A stretch of 64,000 nucleotides of DNA from contig NZ_AP025493.1 of NCBI RefSeq assembly GCF_024347515.1, positions 496,001 through 560,000 of the forward strand. Reading direction: 5' to 3'. The position numbers and the translations under genes are program-made. Position 1 is the stretch's first letter. Each line of letters starts with the position of its first letter. Shown here one piece after another: positions 35,033-43,533 of this stretch. This DNA is from Vibrio gigantis (GTDB lineage: Bacteria > Pseudomonadota > Gammaproteobacteria > Enterobacterales > Vibrionaceae). The notes under the pieces were generated by a model. It was not told the DNA's origin. It did no database searches and saw only the letters and a list, made by a program, of their open reading frames with translations.

Positions 35033-35081
35033 TCTGTTGTTTGGCGCAGTCGTTTCAAATTAGAAGCGAAAATTCAAATCA

Positions 35082-35735
35082 TTACTTCGCCACAATCAGC
35101 ATCAGCTCTACACGGCGGTTACACGCCTTACCTTGCGCTGAAGCGTTGGTGCAAGCCGGAACATATTCACCAAAACCGCGAGTATAAATAGAACGACTTG
35201 ACACATAGTTACTCTCTAATCGAGCCTTCACTTCTTTCGCGCGCTGCTCTGAAAGCGGATCGTTGATGCGATCTGTACCTGTGTTGTCGGTATGCCCTTC
35301 AATCACAACATCGATATCTTGTCGTTGAGCAAGGTAACTGCCTAACGTATCCAACCATTGGTTATAAGCTGGCTCAGGGAAAGCTGAACCTGTTTTAAAG
35401 TTCACATGCTGTTCAAGCTTTACCATCACATGGTTACCCGGCAACACTTCAAAATCGATACGGTTTTGTCTGAGGAAAACTTCTAGCGGATCATTGGTTG
35501 ATACGCCACGACCATAGTTGGTTGTAATGGTTGTTTGCTGACGAGTATTGCTCTGCATTGAGTAACCATGGTTACTCGCTACATGAGTCGTTTGAACCAC
35601 ACCCCATTCAGGGTGCATCAAATCGTAATCGGTTTGCGGCGCAGTCTCTAGCATATCACCACCAAGTAAATCGGTTGGTGACGTCGTTTCACATCCAGCC
35701 AAAGCTATGCTTAACATTATTGCTAAATATCTCAT
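35082..35735 (-). CDS. OmpA-family lipoprotein
   Basis: A 217-residue outer-membrane lipoprotein with lipobox IALAGC. A polar linker leads to a C-terminal OmpA/MotB peptidoglycan-binding domain (about 105-215) holding VIEGHTDNTGTDRIND, LSEQRAKEVKARL and RGFGEYVP....RRVEL. These bind diaminopimelate in the wall. ATG 35735 is used; the frame runs five codons further to a GTG. The two cysteines in ACTNASAQGKACNRR are usual in this group. Confidence 0.9.
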   Translation of the reverse strand: MRYLAIMLSIALAGCETTSPTDLLGGDMLETAPQTDYDLMHPEWGVVQTTHVASNHGYSMQSNTRQQTTITTNYGRGVSTNDPLEVFLRQNRIDFEVLPGNHVMVKLEQHVNFKTGSAFPEPAYNQWLDTLGSYLAQRQDIDVVIEGHTDNTGTDRINDPLSEQRAKEVKARLESNYVSSRSIYTRGFGEYVPACTNASAQGKACNRRVELMLIVAK

Positions 35736-35986
35736 TACTTCACCAACCACTCATGCAGATAAACCATTCACTAATGTCTATATCGGCACCGAGAAAAAAA
35801 CTTTAGACAAAAACTTTAGACAAGAAAATGCACATCAAAAAAAGTGCTTTTGATCACAGTTAACCGTCAACTAGCCTGTCATCACGCACTCGTTCGAAAT
35901 GTTTGCATTTATTTACCTTATAATTGTTTTCCAATTCCTACTAAATAGTTAGAATCTCACGACTTCTCAACGCTAGAGTAAACATT

Positions 35987-36613
35987 ATGTTTAAACCATT
36001 TACTAAATTCATCACAGCAATCGCTGCCGTACTAATTATCGCAGGTTGTAGTGAAACAGACGAGCCACAGAAAGGCGTTCAATACGAAGCGCTTCCGACT
36101 GCTCTAACAGAATTTAACCTGTCTCCGATCACTGAAATCTTCTCTCTAAATTGTGGTCACTGCCGTCAAATGGAAAGTGCAATCCCAGAGATTGAATCTC
36201 TGACAGACCAAACTATTGGCAAGATGCACGTGACGTTCAACGAAAGCGCTCAAATTAGCGCAATGATCTACTACACGGCAGTGATGCAGCTTGATGCTAC
36301 GCCTGATCACGCGTTCATGGACGACCTATTTGGTGCCGTTCAAATGGGTGCAGATGCAACACCAGAGCAACGTCAACAAGCTCTAGAAACAGCATTCACT
36401 TCTCGCGGTTTGGTTAGCCCATACCAACTGAACAAAGAACAACAAGTTGCGCTTTTTGACTACGTTAAGAAAGCGGAAGAAGTTTCAGTAAAAGGTCAGA
36501 TCAACTCAGTACCAACATTTATCATCAACGGTAAATACCAAGTACTGACAGCCGGCCACCAAGACGCTGCTGGTATCGCAAAAACGATCAACTACCTTTT
36601 GACTCAACCATAA
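35987..36613 (+). CDS. DsbA-family thiol:disulfide lipoprotein
   Basis: A 208-residue protein with lipobox IIAGC (C21), then a DsbA-like thioredoxin fold with the active site NCGHC (C56, C59), a helical insert (about 90-170) and the cis-proline loop NSVPTFIINGKY. CGHC is one of the motifs seen in DsbA-type oxidants. The lipid anchor is unusual compared with soluble DsbA. It probably forms or shuffles disulfides in the periplasm. The next gene, 57 bases on, is a prolyl isomerase, so the pair may serve folding of exported proteins. Confidence 0.88.
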   Translation: MFKPFTKFITAIAAVLIIAGCSETDEPQKGVQYEALPTALTEFNLSPITEIFSLNCGHCRQMESAIPEIESLTDQTIGKMHVTFNESAQISAMIYYTAVMQLDATPDHAFMDDLFGAVQMGADATPEQRQQALETAFTSRGLVSPYQLNKEQQVALFDYVKKAEEVSVKGQINSVPTFIINGKYQVLTAGHQDAAGIAKTINYLLTQP

Positions 36614-36670
36614 TCACGGCTTTAGCCAACTGATTGTCGAACTAAGCACTCAATATAAATAGGTTTTACT

Positions 36671-37144
36671 ATGTCTAAATTTGTCATCCCGGTCATTGTC
36701 TTTCTTTTGGCGGGTTTCATGATTTACCGTACTTGGACGAATCATAAGTCTGGTGCAGAAAACTTCGAACAAGGTCAACAGTTCCTAATAGAGAACGGGA
36801 AAAAAGAAGGCGTAATCACGACTGAAAGCGGTCTTCAATATCTTGTTCTTGAAGAAGGTACTGGCACAGAGCACCCAACGAAGAACAGCAAAGTAACCGT
36901 TCACTACCACGGTACGCTGATTGACGGCACTGTTTTTGATAGCTCGGTAGAGCGCGGTGAGCCAATCTCATTCGCTCTTAAGCAAGTAATCAAAGGCTGG
37001 CAAGAAGGTTTGACCTACATGGTAGAAGGCCAAAAAGTTCGTCTGTTTATCCCGAGTCCATTGGCTTACGGTAAAGGCGGTTCAGGCCCTATCCCACCAT
37101 CATCCACTCTGATTTTTGATGTGGAACTCATCTCTATCAAGTAA
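36671..37144 (+). CDS. Membrane-anchored FKBP-type prolyl isomerase
   Basis: A 157-residue protein with an N-terminal helix (FVIPVIVFLLAGFMIY), a short linker and a complete FKBP domain (about 50-157). The domain has KVTVHYHGTLIDGTVFDSS, VIKGWQEGLTYM, LFIPSPLAYG and STLIFDVELISI, which form the proline-binding pocket. The anchor probably exposes the domain to the periplasm. It follows the DsbA-like gene. Confidence 0.92.
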   Translation: MSKFVIPVIVFLLAGFMIYRTWTNHKSGAENFEQGQQFLIENGKKEGVITTESGLQYLVLEEGTGTEHPTKNSKVTVHYHGTLIDGTVFDSSVERGEPISFALKQVIKGWQEGLTYMVEGQKVRLFIPSPLAYGKGGSGPIPPSSTLIFDVELISIK

Positions 37145-37160
37145 GCGAAGTGACTGATTT

Positions 37161-37197
37161 AAGCCCCATCATACGAGCTATGTTGGGGCTTTTTTAT
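37161..37197 (+). terminator. Terminator after the FKBP gene
   Basis: AAGCCCCA pairs with TGGGGCTT across a 14-base loop and runs into six T. Confidence 0.85.
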
Positions 37198-37254
37198 TTC
37201 TAAACATTTGAAGAGACTTGAGCCACGACGGAATACACCCTCAAACCAGACAAC

Positions 37255-37269
37255 TAGACGACCGGTCTA
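37255..37269. promoter_or_regulatory. TetR-type operator upstream of its own gene
   Basis: TAGACGACCGGTCTA has outer arms TAGAC/GTCTA and differs at one base from the element at 37983-37997. It lies 21 bases before the regulator start, suited to autorepression. Confidence 0.65.
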
Positions 37270-37290
37270 ATTTAACTTATAGTAACTCCC

Positions 37291-37884
37291 ATGAACGAAA
37301 AAACGAATGACACACGCCTGCATATTTTAGATGTCGGCTATCAACTCATAGTGAACAGCGGCTTTAATGGCGTTGGTCTATCACAATTGCTTAAAGAAGC
37401 GGACGTACCAAAAGGTTCGTTTTACCACTACTTTAAATCAAAAGAGCAATTTGGTGAGGCGCTAATCCAGCACTATTTTGAAAACTACATCACTAAGATT
37501 GAAGCAATTCTAATCCACGGCGAAGGCAACCATTATCAACGAATCTTGAGTTACTTTTCGCTGTGGTCAAAAATTGAGAACGGTACCTGTAATGCGCACA
37601 AGTGTTTAGTCGTTAAGCTCAGTGCTGAAGTATCAGACCTTTCTGATCCCATGCGCCAGGCTCTGCTAAAAGGTGCAGAGAAAGTCACAACAACCATCAA
37701 GCAATGTATTGTTGGCGGTATTGAAGATGGCTCTATCTCGGCAGAAAGCAGTCAAGAAGCAGCCCAGAACCTATACTCAATGTGGCTAGGCGCTAGTTTA
37801 TTAAGCAAGTTAAGCCAAAGTTCACAGAGCTTAGAATCGGCATTACGCCTTACCGAACAAATTTTAAAAGGTGAAAGCCATTAA
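37291..37884 (+). CDS. TetR/AcrR-family repressor
   Basis: A 197-residue regulator with a TetR helix-turn-helix at about 8-52 (GLSQLLKEADVPKGSFYHYFKSKEQF) and a helical ligand domain. The sequence WSKIENGTCNAHKCLVVKLSAEVSD carries two cysteines close together that could act as a redox or electrophile switch. Near-identical operators precede this gene and the next, so it likely represses itself and the reductase/GST pair. An electrophile signal is inferred from the function of those genes. Confidence 0.9.
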   Translation: MNEKTNDTRLHILDVGYQLIVNSGFNGVGLSQLLKEADVPKGSFYHYFKSKEQFGEALIQHYFENYITKIEAILIHGEGNHYQRILSYFSLWSKIENGTCNAHKCLVVKLSAEVSDLSDPMRQALLKGAEKVTTTIKQCIVGGIEDGSISAESSQEAAQNLYSMWLGASLLSKLSQSSQSLESALRLTEQILKGESH

Positions 37885-37928
37885 CGCGCACTGCGTTTTA
37901 TTGGCATTTACTGTTTTAGCTTAAAAGA

Positions 37929-37970
37929 AATCACCCGCCCTCTTATCAATTTGATGACGGCGGGATTTTT
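37929..37970 (+). terminator. Possible terminator between the repressor and reductase genes
   Basis: CCCGCC (37934-37939) and GGCGGG (37959-37964) form a short GC stem with a loop of about 19 bases, followed by ATTTTTAG. Weak but well placed, just ahead of the second operator. Confidence 0.4.
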
Positions 37971-37982
37971 AGAAAACAAGAC

Positions 37983-37997
37983 TAGACGACTGGTCTA
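37983..37997. promoter_or_regulatory. TetR-type operator upstream of the reductase
   Basis: TAGACGACTGGTCTA matches the 37255 element at 14 of 15 positions. It is 37 bases before the reductase start. Confidence 0.65.
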
Positions 37998-38034
37998 ATT
38001 CTAGATGTACACAATATAAAATTAAGGACATCCA

Positions 38035-39066
38035 ATGACTCAACAAGACAATCGTCGCATCGTATTGGCTTCTCGCCCTGTCGGTGCACCAACTCAAGAT
38101 AACTTCCGCTTAGAAAACGTTGCTGCACCAGCAATTAACGATGGTGAAATGTTACTTCGCTCGGTTTATCTATCTCTCGACCCTTACATGCGTGGTCGTA
38201 TGAATGATGCAAAATCTTATGCCGATCCGGTTGCTATTGATGAGGTCATGGTTGGTGCAACTGTGTGTCAGGTTGAAGCATCAAACAACAGCGACTTTGA
38301 AGTTGGCGAATGGGTCTTAGCTTACACAGGCTGGCAGGATTATGGCGTATCGAACGGTGAAGGTCTTATCAAGCTAGGAAAAGAGCCGACTCACCCTTCT
38401 TATGCACTGGGCATCATGGGTATGCCAGGCTTTACCGCTTACATGGGTTTACTGGATATTGGCCGACCGAAAGAAGGCGACACGTTAGTAGTAGCAGCTG
38501 CAACGGGCCCAGTAGGCGCTACTGTTGGACAAATCGGTAAACTAAAAGGCTGTCGTGTCATTGGCGTAGCTGGCGGTCAAGAGAAATGCCAGTACGCAAA
38601 AGAGGTTCTTGGTTTTGATGAATGTATCGACCACAAGGCAGACGACTTCGCAGAACAACTGGCGAAAGCGTGTGACAACGGCATCGACGTTTACTTTGAA
38701 AACGTTGGCGGCAAAGTATTCGATGCAGTAATGCCTCTTCTAAACACAGGCGCTCGTATTCCTGTTTGCGGCCTTATCTCTCAATACAACGCGACATCAC
38801 TTCCTGAAGGCCCAGATCGCATGTCTAGCCTAATGGGTACTCTTCTCGTTAAGCGCATTAAGATGCAAGGGTTCATCATCTTTGATGACTACGCACACCG
38901 TTACAACGAGTTTGCAACTCAAATGACCGAATGGCTATCTCAAGGAAAAATGCACTACCGCGAGCACCTAATTGAAGGTCTAAACGAAGCACCACAAGCC
39001 TTCATGGGTCTATTAGAAGGTCAGAACTTCGGCAAACTTGTTATCAAAACTAACGAACCAAAATAG
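38035..39066 (+). CDS. NADP-dependent 2-alkenal/curcumin-type reductase (MDR family)
   Basis: A 343-residue zinc-free medium-chain reductase. It has LSLDPYMRGRMND, the substrate-side pattern GMPGFTAYMGLLDIG, a nucleotide-binding core VVAAATGPVGATVGQIGKLKG and YFENVGGKVFDAVMPLL, typical of the CurA / leukotriene B4 dehydrogenase-like group that reduces alpha,beta-unsaturated carbonyls with NADPH. It is preceded by a TetR-type operator and followed 24 bases on by a GST gene, which suggests an electrophile-detoxifying unit. Confidence 0.9.
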   Translation: MTQQDNRRIVLASRPVGAPTQDNFRLENVAAPAINDGEMLLRSVYLSLDPYMRGRMNDAKSYADPVAIDEVMVGATVCQVEASNNSDFEVGEWVLAYTGWQDYGVSNGEGLIKLGKEPTHPSYALGIMGMPGFTAYMGLLDIGRPKEGDTLVVAAATGPVGATVGQIGKLKGCRVIGVAGGQEKCQYAKEVLGFDECIDHKADDFAEQLAKACDNGIDVYFENVGGKVFDAVMPLLNTGARIPVCGLISQYNATSLPEGPDRMSSLMGTLLVKRIKMQGFIIFDDYAHRYNEFATQMTEWLSQGKMHYREHLIEGLNEAPQAFMGLLEGQNFGKLVIKTNEPK

Positions 39067-39090
39067 CTCAAAGATAGAATAGGTAGAATT

Positions 39091-39711
39091 ATGATTACTT
39101 TACATCACCTAAATAAATCGCGTTCAAAGCGCATCATCTGGCTACTGGAAGAACTTGGTGTCGATTATCAAATCAAACCTTACCAACGAGACAGTGTCAC
39201 GTTTTTAGCACCACCAGAACTGAAGTCTGTTCACCCTCTTGGTAAATCTCCAGTCATTGAAGACGATGGCGTCGTGATCAGTGAATCTGGCGCAATTACT
39301 GAGTACCTCATCGACAAGTTTGGCCAAGGTAAATTCGCACCAGTACGCGGCACAGCTGAATATGTTGAATATTCACAGTGGCTCCACTTTGCTGAAAGCT
39401 CTGGCATTTTACCAATGCTGCTGAAGATCTTCGTGATGAAAGACGGCTGCGAGACAAACTTCCTTGGTGGTTACGCAGACGACGAAAATCAAAAGATCTT
39501 AACCTTCGTTAACGAAGCACTTGAAGGCAAAACTTATCTTGTAGGCGAAACACTCACTGGTGCCGATTTCATGATGTCGTTCATCGTAGAAATCGTGGGT
39601 AACTTTGGCGCGACTGCGCTCAACCCTAACATCGCTAAATACGGTGATCTTTTAGCAAGCCATCCTGCTTACCAAAAAGCGGAGCAATTAGAGTTAGAAC
39701 ACTCTAACTAA
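39091..39711 (+). CDS. Glutathione S-transferase
   Basis: A 206-residue GST with an N-terminal thioredoxin-like domain (MITLHHLNKSRSKRIIWLLEELGVDYQ, HPLGKSPVIEDDGVVISESGAITEYL) and a helical C-terminal domain (about 88-200) with LVGETLTGADFMMSF. The S-R-S pattern near residues 10-12 is the likely glutathione-activating site. It is in operon with the alkenal reductase and probably conjugates reactive carbonyls or quinones. Confidence 0.92.
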   Translation: MITLHHLNKSRSKRIIWLLEELGVDYQIKPYQRDSVTFLAPPELKSVHPLGKSPVIEDDGVVISESGAITEYLIDKFGQGKFAPVRGTAEYVEYSQWLHFAESSGILPMLLKIFVMKDGCETNFLGGYADDENQKILTFVNEALEGKTYLVGETLTGADFMMSFIVEIVGNFGATALNPNIAKYGDLLASHPAYQKAEQLELEHSN

Positions 39712-39762
39712 TCAAGATTGTTCCATTCAATGCTTCCATAGCATGAAGATGACAATCTAAAT

Positions 39763-39803
39763 GAAGCCAAAGCTGATTTATCTTTCGCTTTGGCTTCTCA
39801 TTT
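39763..39803 (+). terminator. Terminator after the GST gene
   Basis: GAAGCCAAAGC and GCTTTGGCTTC pair over 11 bp with a 13-base loop; the T-rich tail is modest. Confidence 0.6.
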
Positions 39804-39861
39804 GCCTTCATTTCGACAACAATATCGGGCTCTAACCGAATACCCATAGAGTTTGATCTTC

Positions 39862-41544
39862 ATGTCAGCAAACCTTGCTCAATACACGCCACTGCGCACG
39901 TTAAACCAAACAGCGAATCAAGCGTTATCATTACCAGAGCGTTTTACATTCCCGTATTACTATACTCCGCATCCTTTGTGTGAATTAGCGATGCAGCAGC
40001 TTCAACAGTCTCTGCTTGACTGTGGTGTGAATGAAACATCGCAAGGTAATCTCTATGCCGTTCTTCTCGTTCAAGATCCTAAAACTCAAGAGCTAGGCTA
40101 CCTTTCTGCGTTCTCAGGTTTGCAGCTAGATTCGTCTTTGGAACTTCAGCTATCGAGTATCGCCTTTGTTCCTTCTGCTTTTGATAAGCAGCAGTTTCAG
40201 GGCCTAAACACGCAAGGCTTAACTCAACAAGCGACTCTAGCTGACGACATTGCTAACCTAGAGCAAACTCACAACCTCGATGAACTGACCTCAACACTGA
40301 GCGAACTTAAACACGACGCGAGCAAAGCAATAGAAACCTTTCAGCTCACTATGGCTGCCAACAAAGCACAGCGTAATGAGCTCAGAGAGCAAGCTAACCA
40401 AGAGAAAGCACTAGGAAACCTAGAGTCTGCGGCCAACCTACTTAAGCAGTTAGGTAATCAAAGCAGCCAAGAGAAGCGCGACCTAAAAGCACTTCGTATC
40501 GAGTGGAAACAGAAGATCGCTGAAAAGCAATCACAATTAGATGCTATCGAAATCGAGCTTAAAAGCCGTAAGAACGACTATCAAGCCATTTCTGCTGAGT
40601 TAGAAACTCAGCGTTTGTCTCATTATCACTTTATCAACCAAGCAGCTGAACCAAAGCATTTACTTGAGTTGTTAGAAGGGAAAGACGCCCTTGAAGGCTC
40701 CGGAGATTGCTGTCTACCAAAGCTATTTAACTTTGCGTTTGAACACAGTCTTAAACCGTTAGCTTTAGCCGAGTTTTGGTGGGGATTACCGCCAGCAGAT
40801 ATCATTCGACAACATGGAAACCTTTACCCTGTTTGCCAGAGTAAAAGCTTCGAGATTATCGACCACCAGCTAAGCGACATTGAGTTGGAAGATAACCCGC
40901 TTATCGTAAACCCTGCAGTGGGTAAGTCGTTTGATATTGTTTATGAAGACGAAGAGATCGTGGTGGTGAATAAACCGGAGGAGTTCTTGTCGGTTCCAGG
41001 TAAGTTTATCGAAGATTCTATTTATACACGTATAAAAGCGCGTTACCCGGACGCTACTGGTCCTTTGATCATCCATAGATTGGACATGTCGACATCTGGC
41101 TTGTTGATCTTGGCGCTCACGGCAGAGTCAAACAAACACATTCAAAAACAGTTCATCAATAGAACCGTCGAGAAGCGCTACACCGCTTTGTTAGATGGTG
41201 AAATAACGGGTGAATCTGGCGATATCAGCCTGCCCTTGCGCGGCGACATCACCGACAGACCAAGGCAGCTAGTTTGCCATGAACATGGGCGTAACGCTGA
41301 AACGCATTGGCAAGCCGTCAGCACTAACAACGGCAAAACCAAGGTTCACTTGTACCCTAAAACAGGCCGTACCCACCAGCTGCGTATTCACTGTGCTCAT
41401 CCGCAAGGGCTTGGCGTACCGATTCGTGGTGACGACTTATACGGATACAAACGCGAGCGCTTACACCTGCACGCTGGCTACCTAAAGTTGATTCACCCAA
41501 CAACGGGGGAATGGATGGAGTTTGAAGTGCCTTCTGAATTCTAA
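39862..41544 (+). CDS. RluA-family pseudouridine synthase with long N-terminal extension
   Basis: A 560-residue protein. The C-terminal third (about 355-555) is a RluA catalytic domain with VVNKPEEFLSVPG, the catalytic motif HRLDMSTSGLL (D408) and the late motif LYPKTGRTHQLRIHCA. The N-terminal part has an unrelated domain (about 1-115) and a charged coiled coil (about 130-255, rich in Leu/Lys/Glu/Gln). The coiled coil is an unusual addition to a rRNA- or tRNA-modifying enzyme but recurs in Vibrio. The start is ATG 39862; a TTG lies three codons up. The exact uridine target is not known. Confidence 0.88.
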   Translation: MSANLAQYTPLRTLNQTANQALSLPERFTFPYYYTPHPLCELAMQQLQQSLLDCGVNETSQGNLYAVLLVQDPKTQELGYLSAFSGLQLDSSLELQLSSIAFVPSAFDKQQFQGLNTQGLTQQATLADDIANLEQTHNLDELTSTLSELKHDASKAIETFQLTMAANKAQRNELREQANQEKALGNLESAANLLKQLGNQSSQEKRDLKALRIEWKQKIAEKQSQLDAIEIELKSRKNDYQAISAELETQRLSHYHFINQAAEPKHLLELLEGKDALEGSGDCCLPKLFNFAFEHSLKPLALAEFWWGLPPADIIRQHGNLYPVCQSKSFEIIDHQLSDIELEDNPLIVNPAVGKSFDIVYEDEEIVVVNKPEEFLSVPGKFIEDSIYTRIKARYPDATGPLIIHRLDMSTSGLLILALTAESNKHIQKQFINRTVEKRYTALLDGEITGESGDISLPLRGDITDRPRQLVCHEHGRNAETHWQAVSTNNGKTKVHLYPKTGRTHQLRIHCAHPQGLGVPIRGDDLYGYKRERLHLHAGYLKLIHPTTGEWMEFEVPSEF

Positions 41545-41558
41545 GTCTTCTTTCTTGC

Positions 41559-41578
41559 GTAGGGCTTTCGAGCCCTAC
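41559..41578. terminator. Hairpin between the RluA-type gene and doxX-type gene
   Basis: GTAGGGCT and AGCCCTAC pair around a TTCG tetraloop. No good T-run follows on either strand, so termination strength is doubtful. Confidence 0.4.
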
Positions 41579-41625
41579 TCTGCTCAAATAACCAGTGAGT
41601 AAGCTTTCAATACACTACATAGAAG

Positions 41626-41985
41626 CTAGTACCAGAAATCGACTACTAAAAAGCTCGAACACAACAAGGTGACTATCGCAGGAATACCGTCTTTCCAAGT
41701 ATCAAATCTTAAGTGGAAGTAAAGTGCTCCTATCGAAGTCGCTCCCAGTATTGCACCGCCCAACAATTGAGTCTGTTCTGGTGAAATGTCACTTAGAGCT
41801 AAAATCAAAAGGACTGCTCCTGTCAGTTCGACCAAACCCACTAGAAACATAATCATTCTATTCAAGCCATAGCTTTTAAAGAAACCCAGCTGAATTTCAA
41901 ATACCTGCTTTTGCCAACCAAGTGTTTTAATCGAACTCGCCAACACAAAGAACACCACCATCAAAATACTTATTGTTGTACCCAT
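41626..41985 (-). CDS. DoxX-family small membrane protein
   Basis: A 119-residue protein with four membrane helices. After the first helix it reads SIKTLGWQKQVFEIQLGFFKSYGLNR, then MFLVGLVELTGAVLLILAL with the DoxX-type glycine/glutamate signature. It diverges from a LysR-type regulator, which probably controls it. The substrate or partner is unknown. Confidence 0.78.
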   Translation of the reverse strand: MGTTISILMVVFFVLASSIKTLGWQKQVFEIQLGFFKSYGLNRMIMFLVGLVELTGAVLLILALSDISPEQTQLLGGAILGATSIGALYFHLRFDTWKDGIPAIVTLLCSSFLVVDFWY

Positions 41986-42077
41986 CTCGCTACCTCTATA
42001 AGAATCACACTAATTTCAACGATGCTATTTAAGCATTCATAATTGAGGTGATAAATGCTAGATTTAGGATAGTTAAG

Positions 42078-42092
42078 ATTCCTAAATGGAAT
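42078..42092. promoter_or_regulatory. Inverted-repeat operator candidate between doxX-type and lysR-type genes
   Basis: ATTCC-TAAAT-GGAAT is a perfect inverted repeat 22 bases before the LysR-type start. It has the size and symmetry of a LysR-family site. Confidence 0.4.
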
Positions 42093-42114
42093 AGATAAAC
42101 GAAAGGCGAGTAAG

Positions 42115-43011
42115 ATGGACAAGATCGAATGCATTCGCATCTTTGTGGAAACCGCGCAACTGAATAGCTTCACCGCAACGGCCAACAAGTTGGACATGAC
42201 ACAAAGTGCCATCAGTAAAAAGATTGCGTGGTTAGAAAGTGATTTGGGAATGACGTTGTTCCAGCGAAACAGTCGTAAAATATCCCTAACCCAAGCGGGT
42301 AAAGAGTACCTCACTTATTGTTCCCGCTTCTTAGAAGAGATGTCCGCAATAGAAAGTCAGCTCAAGCGAGAAACCGAGTCTGTAGAAGGTGAATTAAAAA
42401 TATCCGCTCCAAGCGCCTTTTCGACCATGTTACTCACTGAACCGCTTCAAGCATTCATTGAACAACACCCGCGGATACGTATTAATCTCAGCGTTGACGA
42501 CCACATAGTTAACCTCAATAAGCACAATATTGACGTCGCCATCCGCGCATCACAGCTGAAAGACTCAGGGCTAAAAGCACGCTTGTTGTTTAATAATAAA
42601 GTTCACTACTTCGCGTCACCTGAATACCTCAGGAAACACGGAGTTCCGCACCAACCACAAGAGCTGATCAAACACCAATGCTTAACCTACTCACTGATGA
42701 CGCCTACGAATGAATGGCACTTTACCGACCAGAGCCACAAAGCCAGCAATATCAAAGTAAATCAAATATTCACTTCAGACAGCCCAGAAATGTTGCTTAA
42801 GATGGCTCATCAAGGTTTAGGTATTGTTGCTTTGCCGGGTTGGATGGGTAAGGAGTTTGTAGAGAAAGGAGAATTAACTCGGTTATTGGCAGATTGGAGT
42901 AATGAACAGCTACCAATGTACGCGGTGTATCATGCGAGCGACTATTTGCCCCAAAGAATCCGAGTGTTTATCGATTTTCTTGCGGAGTATCTGAGTTCAA
43001 GAAATAGTTAA
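42115..43011 (+). CDS. LysR-family transcription regulator
   Basis: A 298-residue regulator with the N-terminal winged helix (IRIFVETAQLNSFTATANKLDMTQSAISKKIAWLESDLGMTLFQR) and a periplasmic-binding-like effector domain (about 90-295). The effector domain has the group-typical ending LPMYAVYHASDYLPQRIRVFIDFL. It belongs to the large subgroup that regulates a divergent oxidoreductase or transporter. The adjacent DoxX-type gene is the likely target. Confidence 0.92.
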   Translation: MDKIECIRIFVETAQLNSFTATANKLDMTQSAISKKIAWLESDLGMTLFQRNSRKISLTQAGKEYLTYCSRFLEEMSAIESQLKRETESVEGELKISAPSAFSTMLLTEPLQAFIEQHPRIRINLSVDDHIVNLNKHNIDVAIRASQLKDSGLKARLLFNNKVHYFASPEYLRKHGVPHQPQELIKHQCLTYSLMTPTNEWHFTDQSHKASNIKVNQIFTSDSPEMLLKMAHQGLGIVALPGWMGKEFVEKGELTRLLADWSNEQLPMYAVYHASDYLPQRIRVFIDFLAEYLSSRNS

Positions 43012-43074
43012 AGCTCTAAGAACAGCTAGAGCTCAACTGACATCGATATCGATATCGATAGCTAAGATAAAGTC

Positions 43075-43368
43075 TTAACCCATTACATCCTTACGCTGGT
43101 CAACGCATTCGAAAGAGCCCATTTCGAACTCACGGCAAATCCATGGTCGGTTTTCGTAGATAGTACACATTAGTGTTTCCCTATCTACCGCTGAGCACCA
43201 ACCATCATCTAGACGTTTCATGGTTTCACCGCCCCACTCATCGTAAGCGATATGCTCTTCAGGTACGCCCGTATCTGTGATGATCATAACCTCTAAACGA
43301 CAACAGCACGCCTGACAATTGGCACAAGTTACTTCAGGTTCGGTGATGTTCTTTATCTCTATGGTCAT
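43075..43368 (-). CDS. YkgJ-type zinc/iron-chelating cysteine-cluster protein
   Basis: A 97-residue protein with the cysteine pattern CANCQACCCRLEV near residues 15-25, then GWCSAVDRETLMCTIYENRPWICREFEMGSFEC. The C-x2-C-x2-CCC opening and the C-x-IYE-RP-x-C-R-x-F part define the YkgJ family (UPF0153), thought to bind a metal or iron-sulfur cluster. Function unknown. Single gene. Confidence 0.88.
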   Translation of the reverse strand: MTIEIKNITEPEVTCANCQACCCRLEVMIITDTGVPEEHIAYDEWGGETMKRLDDGWCSAVDRETLMCTIYENRPWICREFEMGSFECVDQRKDVMG

Positions 43369-43468
43369 AAGTGACTACACTGCTAAATTTTGCGTATAGT
43401 AATCGAAACCGCTCGCTACGGCTAATAAAGAAAGCTGGCAATACTGTTTTCATACAGGCAAGAATAGA

Positions 43469-43509
43469 AACGGGCGTTGTGATTGACTCACAACGCCCGT
43501 TAGATTTTT
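43469..43509 (-). terminator. Terminator after dacA
   Basis: AACGGGCGTTGTGA and TCACAACGCCCGTT pair over 14 bp around a five-base loop, 25 bases past the dacA stop. The T-run on the minus strand is interrupted. Confidence 0.8.
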
Positions 43510-43533
43510 CGTTTAATTAACTAGAAGCGCTAT

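Noticed and set aside
41970..42314. 114-codon minus frame over the doxX/lysR spacer
   Set aside because: It covers the start of the LysR-type gene in antisense and the divergent promoter region.
43042..43059. Short tandem run of ATCGAT
   Set aside because: Three units only; simple repeat without an associated feature.
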